The position numbers and the translations under genes were made by a program. This document shows positions 16,612-24,036 of a stretch of 36,211 nucleotides of DNA, piece by piece (the stretch's first letter is position 1; each line of letters begins with the position of its first letter). A model generated the notes under the pieces. That model saw only the letters and a program-made list of their open reading frames with translations. It searched no databases and was not told where the DNA came from. Source of the stretch: Microbacterium sp. (lineage in GTDB: Bacteria > Actinomycetota > Actinomycetes > Actinomycetales > Microbacteriaceae); NCBI RefSeq assembly GCF_003248605.1, contig NZ_QFPF01000015.1:1-36211 (forward strand), given 5' to 3'.

Positions 16612-19388
16612 GCGTGCACCTCGGTCTCGGTCGAGGGAGAAAGGGGAAGAGGGGATGCCGGCGCCGACGCCGCGGAGAGCGACAGGCCGCGGACGCCGGG
16701 GCGGCGCGCCTCGGCCAGGAGGGCCAGCGCGACGGGCTCGCGGCGGGCAGAGACGAGGACGGTCAGCTCGCCCCCGCGCGCCGCCACCCGCTCTCCGGCA
16801 TCGCGCAGCAGTGCCGCGGCCTCGTCGCGCGCGGCGGGATCGGCGACGCGATCGAGTCCGTCGACCACCACCGTGCGCGGGGGGCCTGCGAGCGCGCGGC
16901 GCAGGTCGTCGAGCGGGTCGTCGGCGTCGCTGAGCAGGGCGACGCCGACGTGGGCGCGCACCCACGCGGAGCGCCCGGGCAACAGGTGGCCGGCGACCTT
17001 GAGCAGACCCGCGGTGGGGGTGACGCGGCCGGCGACGGCGAGGAGCAGGGCCCGCGCGGCGCGCGGGTCGGGGGCGGTCACGACGAGGGTCTCGCCGGGC
17101 TCGACGCGCACGCTCACCTCGGCGAACACGGTGACGTCCTCCTCGGTGAGCGCGAGGCCTTCGGCCGCGACGACGGCGGTCGTCCGGGGCTCCGGCCAGT
17201 CCGCGTACTCGAGCTCGCGGCGCACGGCGTCGCCCTCGACGTCGAAGGAAGGCAGCATCCGATCCAGCCACCGCGGGATCCACCACGCCTTCTCGCCCAG
17301 AAGCGCCATGAGCGCGGGGATGAGGGTCATGCGCACGAGGAAGGCGTCGACGGCGATGCCCACCGCAAGGCCCAGGGCGATCGGCTTGATCGATGAGTCG
17401 CCCTCGGGCACGAACGCGGCGAAGACCGCGAACATGATCAGAGCGGCGGCGGTGACCACGCGCGCCGAGGCGGTGAAGCCCGAACGCACGGCGGCGACCG
17501 CTCCGGCACGGGTCTTGTCGATCCCGTGGACGAAGTCCTCGCGCATGCGGGTGACGAGGAAGACCTGATAGTCCATCGCGAGCCCGAACAGCACCCCCAT
17601 GAGCACGATCGGCATGAAGCTGATCACGGGCCCGACCTTGGTCACGTGCAGGAGATCGGCGAACCAGCCCCACTCGAACACGGCCGCGACGACACCGAAG
17701 GCCGCGGCGACCGAGAGGAGGTAGCCGAGGGCCGCCGTGAGGGGCACCGCGATCGAGCGGAAGACGATCATCAGTAGCACGAACGAGAGGCCCACGACGA
17801 AGATCGCGAACGGAACCAGGGACTGCCCCAGCCGGTCCGAGATGTCGATGGCGACGGCGGTGAACCCCGTGACCTTCAGGTCGACGCCGTACTCGTCGAG
17901 AAGCCGGTCGTGCTCGGCGCGCAGATCGCGCACGAGCTGCGCTGTCTCGGGGGAGTCGGGGGCGGTCTCGGGGATGATCTGGATGATGCCGGTGTCGGCG
18001 GTCTCGTTCGGGGTGGCGAGGGCGATCTCGCGCACGCCCGGCACCTGCTCGATCTCGGCGGCGAGGTCCTCCATCAGCCCCAGCGGATCGGTCGATGTCA
18101 CGATCGTCCCGGTCATGATGAGCGGCCCGTTGAATCCGGGGCCGAACTCCTCGGCGACCAGGTCGTAGTTCTGCCGGGCCTGGGAGTCCTCGGGCAGCAT
18201 GCCCGCGTTCGGCAGAGCTAGGGCGAGGCTGCCCGCGGGGATCGCGAGCACGCCCAGCCCGACGACGACGGCCATGGTCGTGACGAGGGGGCGCTTGGTG
18301 ACCCCGCCGACCCACCGTGCGGCGAAGCCGGGTCGGGGCGTCTTCGCGGCACGGGGCCGCGGCATCCTGCCCATCGCCTTGCCCTTGACGAAGCCGAGCA
18401 TGGCGGGGGTGAGGGTGACGGCGACGAGGACGGCGATGGCGACTGCCGCCGCGGCCGCGATTCCCATCGTCGTCAGGAACGGGATGTTGGCGAACGACAG
18501 GCCGATGAGGGCGATCAGCACGGTGACGCCGGCGAACACGACCGCGGAGCCCGCGGTGCCCGTGGCCCGGGCCGCCGATTCCTCCGGATCCACGCCCTCC
18601 CGCACCTGGTCCTGATGCCGTGCGGCGATGAAGAGGGCGTAGTCGATGCCGACCGCGAGTCCCAGCATGAGCGCCAGCAGAGGGGTCGTCGACGAGATCG
18701 GCGCCACCAGCGTCGCGACGAAGATCCCCGCCATCGACAGGCCGACCCCGATGATCGCGGTCAGCAGGGGCAGCCCCGCCATGACGAAGGAGCGGAAGGT
18801 GACGATCAGCACGAGCAGGGCGATGATCAGGCCGACGGCCTCGGTGATGGTGACTCCCGGCACCGACTGCGAGAACAGGTCGCCGCCGAGGGCGACCTCG
18901 CTGCCCTCGGGCAGCTCGGCGCCGAGCTCGTCGGTGAGCGCCGTCAGGGCGTCGCGCGACTCGGCGGGAACGTCGGTGGCCTGTCCATCGAACTGCAGGC
19001 GTACGAGCGCGGCGGAGGCGTCTTCGGTGACGAGGCCCGAGACCATCTCGTCGAAGGGGTCGGTGACGGCGAGCACTCCCTCGAGCGCCTCGATGTCGGC
19101 GATCGATCCGGCGATGGCCGAGGAGTAGGGCTCCTCGTCGACCCGATCGCCCTCCGCCGCGACGACGATGTACTGCGCGCTCGTGCCGCTGGCCTGCGGG
19201 AACGTGCGGTTCAGCTGCTCGATGCCCTCCTGCGCCTCGGTGCCGGGGATCGAGAAGGAGTTGTCGGTGCCCTGGTTCAGGAACAGCGCCCCCGCGCCGG
19301 TCAGCCCGAGCAGCAGCAGCCAGGCCACCAGCACGCGACCGCCGTGACGGTACGACCAGCGGCCGAGGGCGTAGAGCAGTGTGGACAC
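16608..19388 (-). CDS. MMPL-family (RND) transporter with C-terminal degenerate ABC-ATPase-like domain
   Basis: 926 residues. Residues 1-715 are a standard MMPL transporter: two sets of helices with extracytoplasmic domains between, and proton-relay Asp-Tyr pairs Asp249-Tyr250 (GIDYALF) and Asp606-Tyr607 (AMDYQVF). Such proteins export lipids or hydrophobic compounds using the proton gradient. Residues ~736-900 read like an ABC nucleotide-binding domain: strand VRVEPGETLVV, then LLLAVAGRVTPTAGLLKVAG, then RTVVVDGLDRV with Asp843. The Walker A glycines and Lys are gone (APDPRAARA, residues 772-780), there is no LSGGQ, and the H-loop position reads VLVSARREP. GTG 19388 follows a good GGAGGC site. 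Operon with yhgE. Confidence 0.9.
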   Translation of the reverse strand: MSTLLYALGRWSYRHGGRVLVAWLLLLGLTGAGALFLNQGTDNSFSIPGTEAQEGIEQLNRTFPQASGTSAQYIVVAAEGDRVDEEPYSSAIAGSIADIEALEGVLAVTDPFDEMVSGLVTEDASAALVRLQFDGQATDVPAESRDALTALTDELGAELPEGSEVALGGDLFSQSVPGVTITEAVGLIIALLVLIVTFRSFVMAGLPLLTAIIGVGLSMAGIFVATLVAPISSTTPLLALMLGLAVGIDYALFIAARHQDQVREGVDPEESAARATGTAGSAVVFAGVTVLIALIGLSFANIPFLTTMGIAAAAAVAIAVLVAVTLTPAMLGFVKGKAMGRMPRPRAAKTPRPGFAARWVGGVTKRPLVTTMAVVVGLGVLAIPAGSLALALPNAGMLPEDSQARQNYDLVAEEFGPGFNGPLIMTGTIVTSTDPLGLMEDLAAEIEQVPGVREIALATPNETADTGIIQIIPETAPDSPETAQLVRDLRAEHDRLLDEYGVDLKVTGFTAVAIDISDRLGQSLVPFAIFVVGLSFVLLMIVFRSIAVPLTAALGYLLSVAAAFGVVAAVFEWGWFADLLHVTKVGPVISFMPIVLMGVLFGLAMDYQVFLVTRMREDFVHGIDKTRAGAVAAVRSGFTASARVVTAAALIMFAVFAAFVPEGDSSIKPIALGLAVGIAVDAFLVRMTLIPALMALLGEKAWWIPRWLDRMLPSFDVEGDAVRRELEYADWPEPRTTAVVAAEGLALTEEDVTVFAEVSVRVEPGETLVVTAPDPRAARALLLAVAGRVTPTAGLLKVAGHLLPGRSAWVRAHVGVALLSDADDPLDDLRRALAGPPRTVVVDGLDRVADPAARDEAAALLRDAGERVAARGGELTVLVSARREPVALALLAEARRPGVRGLSLSAASAPASPLPLSPSTETEVHA

Positions 19389-19419
19389 GGTGCCTCCAGA
19401 ACTACGGACGGACGAGTTC

Positions 19420-19435
19420 GATACGGCGTTGTATC
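19420..19435. promoter_or_regulatory. Upstream copy of TetR operator half-sites
   Basis: GATAC-6-GTATC inverted repeat in the 125-bp mmpL/tetR gap. It is directly followed by a second, better inverted repeat with related arms; centres are 17 bp apart. Confidence 0.55.
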
Positions 19436-19453
19436 CGATACATAGGTGTATCG
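19436..19453. promoter_or_regulatory. Perfect inverted repeat, likely TetR operator
   Basis: CGATACATAGGTGTATCG: 7-bp arms CGATACA/TGTATCG around TAGG. It sits between the divergent mmpL and tetR genes, the standard place for a TetR-family repressor to control both. A-T-rich for this genome, so it may overlap the promoters. Confidence 0.75.
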
Positions 19454-19513
19454 TAGGGACGGCTACGCACCCGAACCTGAGTAGTCCGTGTGAACACGTC
19501 GAAAGGACGGCGA

Positions 19514-20164
19514 ATGAGCGAGTCCGCCACCCCGACGACCCGTCGTCGCGAGACTACCCGTCAGAGGCTGCTGGATGCTGCCGCCCAGGTGTTCGCCGAG
19601 GTCGGTCTGGATGCCGCGTCGGTCGAGGCGGTGTGCGAGCGGGCGGGGTTCACCCGCGGCGCGTTCTACTCCAACTTCGAGTCCAAGGACGAGCTGTTCC
19701 TCGAGCTGTCGGCGAGGGTCGCGCGCGAGCGCGTCGATGCGGTCACGGCGCGTGTGGCCGCGCTCGAGGGGGAGGGCAGGTTCGACGTCGCCCCCGGCAG
19801 CGCCGTGCAGCTCGTGCAGCAGGTCATGGACGTCTCATCGGATGACCGCCTCGGTGTGCTGCTGATGGCCGAGATCCGCATCCACGCGCTGCGCGACCCG
19901 CAGCTTGCGACCGCCTACCTCGCGCAGGAGGCCGAGGTGCTCGTGAGCATCGCCCAGATCATCGACGACATCTCCCGCGCGAAGGATCTCGAGCTGCGGC
20001 TGCCTGCCCAGGAGGCGGCGCGCATCATGATGACGGTGTTCGAGTCGTGCTCGGTCCGCGCGGTCATGGCCGGTGCCGACGCCGACGAGATCCGCCGACG
20101 CACGAGCGAGGAGCTCGGGCGCGCGACGGCCCTCATCATCTCGGCGCGTCCGTCCGGGCGCTGA
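19514..20164 (+). CDS. TetR/AcrR-family repressor, probably of the mmpL-yhgE operon
   Basis: 216 residues. The N-terminal TetR HTH is clear: RQRLLDAAAQVFAEVGLDAA, then the recognition helix FTRGAFYSNFESKDELFLEL. The C-terminal helical ligand domain is generic, so the inducer is unknown; hydrophobic drugs or lipids are usual for repressors paired with MMPL pumps. ATG 19514 was chosen because AAAGGA lies 6-7 nt upstream; an in-frame GTG at 19490 would add eight residues without such a site. It is divergent from mmpL with two inverted repeats between. Its last 29 bp overlap the convergent menC gene. Confidence 0.9.
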   Translation: MSESATPTTRRRETTRQRLLDAAAQVFAEVGLDAASVEAVCERAGFTRGAFYSNFESKDELFLELSARVARERVDAVTARVAALEGEGRFDVAPGSAVQLVQQVMDVSSDDRLGVLLMAEIRIHALRDPQLATAYLAQEAEVLVSIAQIIDDISRAKDLELRLPAQEAARIMMTVFESCSVRAVMAGADADEIRRRTSEELGRATALIISARPSGR

Positions 20165-21161
20165 GCACGGCGTAGCAGCGCTCGAGGCGCTGCAGCCACC
20201 ACTCCCGTCGCTCGGGTGATGCGGCACGCGCCGCGAGCGCGTCGGCGTCGGGCACGACGCGCCGCGCGGGGATCGCGCCGAAGGAGGGCGTCAGCGGGGG
20301 CTCGCACACGTCGGCGGCGAACAGGACCGAGGTGCCGAGACCGCAGTCGTAGTCGAGCTGCGGGAGGGCCGCGGCGAGCGCTGCGCCCATCGACAGTCCG
20401 ACCGACGTGTCCAGCGCGCTCGAGACGACGGCGGGCAGCCCCGCCTCCTCGACGATCCGCCGCGCGCGGCGCACGCCGCCCAGCGGCTGGGCCTTGATCA
20501 CGAGGATGTCGGCGGCCCCCGCTCGTGCGACCGCGAGGGGATCCGTGGCGCGGCGCACGCTCTCGTCGGCGGCGATGGGGATGTCGAGGTAGCCGATGCG
20601 GCGGCGCAGCTCGGCCAGCTCGTCGACCGACGCGCAAGGCTGCTCGATGTATTCGAGGTCGCAGTCGGCGAGCACGTGCACGGCGTGCTCGGCCTCGTCG
20701 AGGTTCCATGCCCCGTTGGCGTCGACTCGGATGCGCCCCTCCGGGCCCATCTCGCGACGCACCGCGCGCACGCGGGCGACGTCATCGGCGAGCGTCTGTC
20801 CCGGTTCCGCGACCTTCACCTTGGCCGTGCGGCAGCCCTCGAAGCGAGCGAGGATCTCGGGCACGGACTCGGCCGGCACCGCCGGGACGGTGGCGTTCAC
20901 GCGGATCTCGTGCCGCACGGCGGGAGGCTGCGGCATCCACCCGAAATCGATCGCGGCGGACAGCCACGTCGCCGCCTCGTCGTCGTCGTACTCGGCGAAG
21001 GGGGAGAACTCGCTCCAGCCGCCCGGGCCCGACAGCAGCAGCGCCTCGCGTGTGTCGACCCCGCGGAACCGGGTGCGCATCGGCAGCGCCACCACCCGCG
21101 CTCCCTCGCGCAGCTCGTCGAACGGGGGCAGGGGCGCGGCATCGTCGGTCACGCTGTCCAT
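20136..21161 (-). CDS. menC: o-Succinylbenzoate synthase
   Basis: 341 residues, enolase superfamily. Visible active-site elements in order: Lys pair in AKVKVAEPG, metal ligands in VDANGAW, IEQP and ADES, and the second lysine in VIKAQPLGG. The enzyme dehydrates SHCHC to o-succinylbenzoate in menaquinone synthesis. The assignment to MenC and not another enolase-fold racemase rests on the men genes that follow. ATG 21161 was chosen; a GTG nine bases further in is possible. It is convergent with tetR (29 bp overlap) and divergent from the LLM flavoprotein gene. Confidence 0.92.
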   Translation of the reverse strand: MDSVTDDAAPLPPFDELREGARVVALPMRTRFRGVDTREALLLSGPGGWSEFSPFAEYDDDEAATWLSAAIDFGWMPQPPAVRHEIRVNATVPAVPAESVPEILARFEGCRTAKVKVAEPGQTLADDVARVRAVRREMGPEGRIRVDANGAWNLDEAEHAVHVLADCDLEYIEQPCASVDELAELRRRIGYLDIPIAADESVRRATDPLAVARAGAADILVIKAQPLGGVRRARRIVEEAGLPAVVSSALDTSVGLSMGAALAAALPQLDYDCGLGTSVLFAADVCEPPLTPSFGAIPARRVVPDADALAARAASPERREWWLQRLERCYAVLSARTDAPR

Positions 21162-21174
21162 CCTGCCCCGGTCG

Positions 21175-21180
21175 TAGGCT
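21175..21180 (+). promoter_or_regulatory. -10 element for LLM flavoprotein gene
   Basis: TAGGCT ends 6 nt before the ATG at 21187, in the 25-bp divergent gap with menC; leaderless arrangement. Confidence 0.6.
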
Positions 21181-21186
21181 GACCGC

Positions 21187-21990
21187 ATGCTTCTCGAGAC
21201 TCCCGTCATGCTCGGCGTGCAGCTGCAGCCCCAGCACACCTCCTACGAGCTCATCCGCGAGGCCGTCGTCCGCGCCGAGGGGATGGGGGTGGACATCCTG
21301 TTCAACTGGGACCACTTCTTCCCGCTCTCCGGCGACCCCGACGGCCTGCACTTCGAATCCTGGACCGAGCTGGCGGCCTGGGCCGAGCAGACCGAGCGGG
21401 TGCAGTTCGGCGCCCTGGTCAACTGCAACAGCTACCGCAACCCCGACCTGCAGGCCGACATGGCGCGCACCATCGACCACATCAGCGCGAAGGGCGGCGA
21501 GGGCCGGTTCATCTTCGGCACCGGATCGGGCTGGTTTCAGCGCGACTACGACGAGTACGGGTACGAGTTCGGCACCGCGGGATCGCGACTGAACGATCTG
21601 GCCGACGGGCTCGAGCGCATCCGCGCGCGCTGGGGCGTCCTCAACCCGCCCCCCACGCGCGAGATCCCCGTCCTCATCGGCGGCGCGGGTGAGCAGAAGA
21701 CCCTGCGCATCGTCGCGCGGCACGCGGACTACTGGCACAGCTTCACCACCTCCGAGGGGCTCGCGCACAAGATCTCGGTGATCGAGGAGTGGGCCGCGCG
21801 GGACGGCGGCGACGTGAGCCGCCTGATCGTCTCGAACGAGCTCGACCGGCGCAGCAACGATGAGGTCGACGCGCTCTTCGCGGGCGGCGTGCGGCTGTTC
21901 ACGCTGGCGCTGCGCGGCCCCGACTTCGACTGGGCGCTCGTCGAACGCTGGCTGCGCTGGCGCGACGAGCGCAACACGGCGGGTGCCTAG
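21187..21990 (+). CDS. LLM-class flavin-dependent oxidoreductase (possibly F420-dependent)
   Basis: 267 residues, bacterial luciferase-like TIM barrel. It shows the N-terminal strand MLGVQLQPQ, the DHFFPLSGD loop, the GTGSGWFQRDYDEYGYEFG region and the glycine-rich IPVLIGGAGEQKTLRIV, typical of actinobacterial members annotated as F420-dependent. The cofactor (F420 or FMN) cannot be told from motifs alone. It lies between menC and menB on the men strand. A role in the quinone pathway is possible but unproven. The TAG stop (21988-21990) is also the first half of the -10 element of menB. Confidence 0.85.
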   Translation: MLLETPVMLGVQLQPQHTSYELIREAVVRAEGMGVDILFNWDHFFPLSGDPDGLHFESWTELAAWAEQTERVQFGALVNCNSYRNPDLQADMARTIDHISAKGGEGRFIFGTGSGWFQRDYDEYGYEFGTAGSRLNDLADGLERIRARWGVLNPPPTREIPVLIGGAGEQKTLRIVARHADYWHSFTTSEGLAHKISVIEEWAARDGGDVSRLIVSNELDRRSNDEVDALFAGGVRLFTLALRGPDFDWALVERWLRWRDERNTAGA

Positions 21991-21993
21991 GCT
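21988..21993 (+). promoter_or_regulatory. -10 element for menB, sharing the upstream stop codon
   Basis: TAGGCT ends 7 nt before the menB ATG at 22001. Its TAG is the stop codon of the LLM flavoprotein gene. Confidence 0.55.
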
Positions 21994-22000
21994 GGGATCC

Positions 22001-22924
22001 ATGGTCTCCGAGCTCTTCGACGCCGACGCCTGGGCTCCGGCCCCCGGCGCCGACGACTACACCGACATCACGGCGCACCTCTCGCCCGACGGCCGGATCG
22101 CCCGCATCGCGTTCGATCGTCCCGAGGTGCGCAACGCGTTCCGCCCGCACACCGTCGACGAGCTCTACGACGCCCTCGACCGCGTACGCCAGAACCCGCG
22201 GGTCGGCGTCGTCCTGCTCACCGGCAACGGCCCGAGCCCGAAGGACGGCGGATGGGCGTTCTGCTCCGGCGGCGACCAGCGCATCCGGGGACGGTCGGGC
22301 TACGAGTACGCCCCTTCGACGAGCTCAGGGGCCGAGTCGGTCGCCGAGTCGGTCGAAGCGCCCGCGCGCGCCGGCCGTCTGCACATCCTCGAGGTCCAGC
22401 GCCTCATCCGCTTCATGCCCAAGGTCGTCATCGGCGTGATCCCGGGGTGGGCCGCAGGCGGGGGGCACAGCCTGCACGTCGTGTGCGATCTGTCGATCGC
22501 GAGCGCCGAGCACGGCCGGTTCAAGCAGACCGATGCCGACGTCGGGTCGTTCGACGCCGGATACGGCAGCGCGTATTTCGCCCGCCAGATCGGGCAGAAG
22601 TTTGCGCGGGAGGTCTTCTTTCTCGCCGAGGAGTACTCGGCACAGCGCGCGTACGAGATGGGCGCCGTCAACCGGGTCGTGCCGCACGCCGAGCTCGAGC
22701 GCGAGGCGATCGACATGGCGCGCACGATCCTCACGAAATCCCCGACCGCGATCCGCATGCTCAAGTTCGCCTTCAACGCCGTCGACGACGGCATGGTCGG
22801 TCAGCAGGTCTTCGCGGGCGAGGCGACGCGTCTGGCCTACGGCACCGACGAGGCGGTCGAGGGGCGCGACTCGTTCCTCGAGAAGCGCGATCCCGACTGG
22901 TCGCCCTACCCGTGGCACTACTGA
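22001..22924 (+). CDS. menB: 1,4-Dihydroxy-2-naphthoyl-CoA synthase
   Basis: 307 residues, crotonase fold. Near-identical blocks to mycobacterial MenB are visible: FCSGGDQRIRGRSGYEY, GRLHILEVQRLIRFMPKVV, GWAAGGGHSLHVVCDLSIAS, KQTDADVGSFDAGYGSAY (catalytic Asp and Ser) and the tail DPDWSPYPWHY. It closes the second ring of the naphthoate in menaquinone synthesis. The loop between SGYEYA and RAGRLHI is several residues longer than the M. tuberculosis loop as I recall it, and is encoded by a palindromic repeat. ATG 22001 was chosen, with a -10 element 7 nt upstream. It overlaps menE by 13 bp. Confidence 0.95.
   Translation: MVSELFDADAWAPAPGADDYTDITAHLSPDGRIARIAFDRPEVRNAFRPHTVDELYDALDRVRQNPRVGVVLLTGNGPSPKDGGWAFCSGGDQRIRGRSGYEYAPSTSSGAESVAESVEAPARAGRLHILEVQRLIRFMPKVVIGVIPGWAAGGGHSLHVVCDLSIASAEHGRFKQTDADVGSFDAGYGSAYFARQIGQKFAREVFFLAEEYSAQRAYEMGAVNRVVPHAELEREAIDMARTILTKSPTAIRMLKFAFNAVDDGMVGQQVFAGEATRLAYGTDEAVEGRDSFLEKRDPDWSPYPWHY
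22314..22358. repeat. REP-like palindromic element embedded in menB
   Basis: Begins CTTCGAC (22314-22320) and ends GTCGAAG (22352-22358), a perfect 7-bp inverted repeat. In between lies a 12-bp direct repeat GCCGAGTCGGTC (22331-22342 and 22343-22354). The left end, CCTTCGACGAGCTCAGGG (22313-22330), matches 16 of 18 bases of the intergenic copy at 32147-32164. It keeps the menB frame open, coding PSTSSGAESVAESVEAP. Confidence 0.7.
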
Positions 22925-24030
22925 CGCCCGTTCCGGGGGACCCCGCCGACCCGTCGGCGCTGCAGGCGGCGCTGATCCGGGCGATGGATGGCGCCGGTCC
23001 GCCGGTCGTCGTCGGCACCGACCCCGCGCGGATCGGCGCCCGCGACATCCCGCCCGGCACCGCTCTCGTCCTCGCCACGAGCGGTTCCACGGGCATCCCC
23101 AAACGCGTCGCGCTGACGGCGGACGCGTTGAGTGCGAGCGCACGGGCCACCGCCGGCCGGATCGGGGCGGGAGCGTGGGTGCTCGCGCTGCCGGCATCCC
23201 GGATCGCCGGCATCCAGGTGCTCGTGCGCGCCGCCCTCGCGGGTGCCCCCGTCGCCACCGTCGACCGGACCGGAGGTGCCGCGTTCGAGGCGGCGACGCG
23301 GCGGCTGCCGGGCGGCATCCCCGCCTTCACCTCCCTCGTGCCGGCACAGGTGCGGGGACTCCTCGAGACCGCCCCCGAGGCGCTCGCGCGCTTCGACGCG
23401 GTGCTCGTGGGCGGGCAGCAGACCCCGCCCGACCTTCTCGAGCGGGCGGCGGCCCGCGGGGTGCGACTCGTGCGCACCTACGGCTCCACCGAGACCGCGG
23501 GTGGCTGTGTGTACGACGGCACGCCTCTCGACGGCGTGCGTCTGCGCATCCGCTCCGGTGAGGTGCTGATCACGGGCCCCGTGCTCGCGACCGCATACGT
23601 CGACGATCCGGCCGGGTCCGCGCGGGCTTTCCCGACGCTCGACGACGAGCGCTGGTACCGCACCGGCGACCTCGGCTCCGTCGACGGCGGGATGCTGCGC
23701 ATCACGGGCCGAGCCGACAACGTCATCGTCTCGGGCGGCGTGAACATCAGCCTCGACCTCGTCGAGTCCGCGGTGCACACGGTGCCCGCACTGCGCGATG
23801 CCGTCGTGATCGGGGTCGCAGACGAGACATGGGGGGAGGCATCCGTCGTCGTGACGGCGGAGGGAGCGGCGCACGACCTCGCCGACGCCCGCGCCGCCGT
23901 GCAGAGCGCCCTCGGCGCGCCGGCGCGCCCGCGGGAGATCGTGCGGGTCGATGCGTTGCCGTTGCTGGCCTCCGGCAAACCCGATCGGGTGGCCCTGCGC
24001 GAGCGATTCGGCGGTCGCCGCCTAGGATGA
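22912..24030 (+). CDS. menE: o-Succinylbenzoate-CoA ligase
   Basis: 372 residues, a compact member of the ANL (AMP-forming) superfamily. P-loop LATSGSTGIPKRVALT, A5 motif YGSTETAGG, A7 YRTGDLG, A8 hinge ITGRADNVIVSGGVNISLD, and the A10 lysine in LASGKPDRVALRERF are all present. It lacks part of the usual ~100-residue N-terminal subdomain, as other actinobacterial MenE proteins do. It activates o-succinylbenzoate with CoA, giving the MenB substrate. The GTG at 22912, inside the end of menB, is the best start: the frame further up is antisense-like filler overlapping menB. Translational coupling is likely. Confidence 0.9.
   Translation: MALLTPVPGDPADPSALQAALIRAMDGAGPPVVVGTDPARIGARDIPPGTALVLATSGSTGIPKRVALTADALSASARATAGRIGAGAWVLALPASRIAGIQVLVRAALAGAPVATVDRTGGAAFEAATRRLPGGIPAFTSLVPAQVRGLLETAPEALARFDAVLVGGQQTPPDLLERAAARGVRLVRTYGSTETAGGCVYDGTPLDGVRLRIRSGEVLITGPVLATAYVDDPAGSARAFPTLDDERWYRTGDLGSVDGGMLRITGRADNVIVSGGVNISLDLVESAVHTVPALRDAVVIGVADETWGEASVVVTAEGAAHDLADARAAVQSALGAPARPREIVRVDALPLLASGKPDRVALRERFGGRRLG
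24023..24028 (+). promoter_or_regulatory. -10 element for menA
   Basis: TAGGAT, within the last codons of menE, ends 8 nt before the GTG at 24037. Confidence 0.5.
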
Positions 24031-24036
24031 TCCCTC

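Noticed and set aside
14617..18315. 1232-residue minus-strand frame
   Set aside because: Its last 664 residues are the true YhgE protein; the rest is an Arg/Ala-rich frame shadow through mmpL, which has its own clear frame and ATGA junction at 16608-16611.
22331..22354. CRISPR-like tandem repeat
   Set aside because: Only two adjoining 12-bp copies without spacers, inside a palindromic element in menB.
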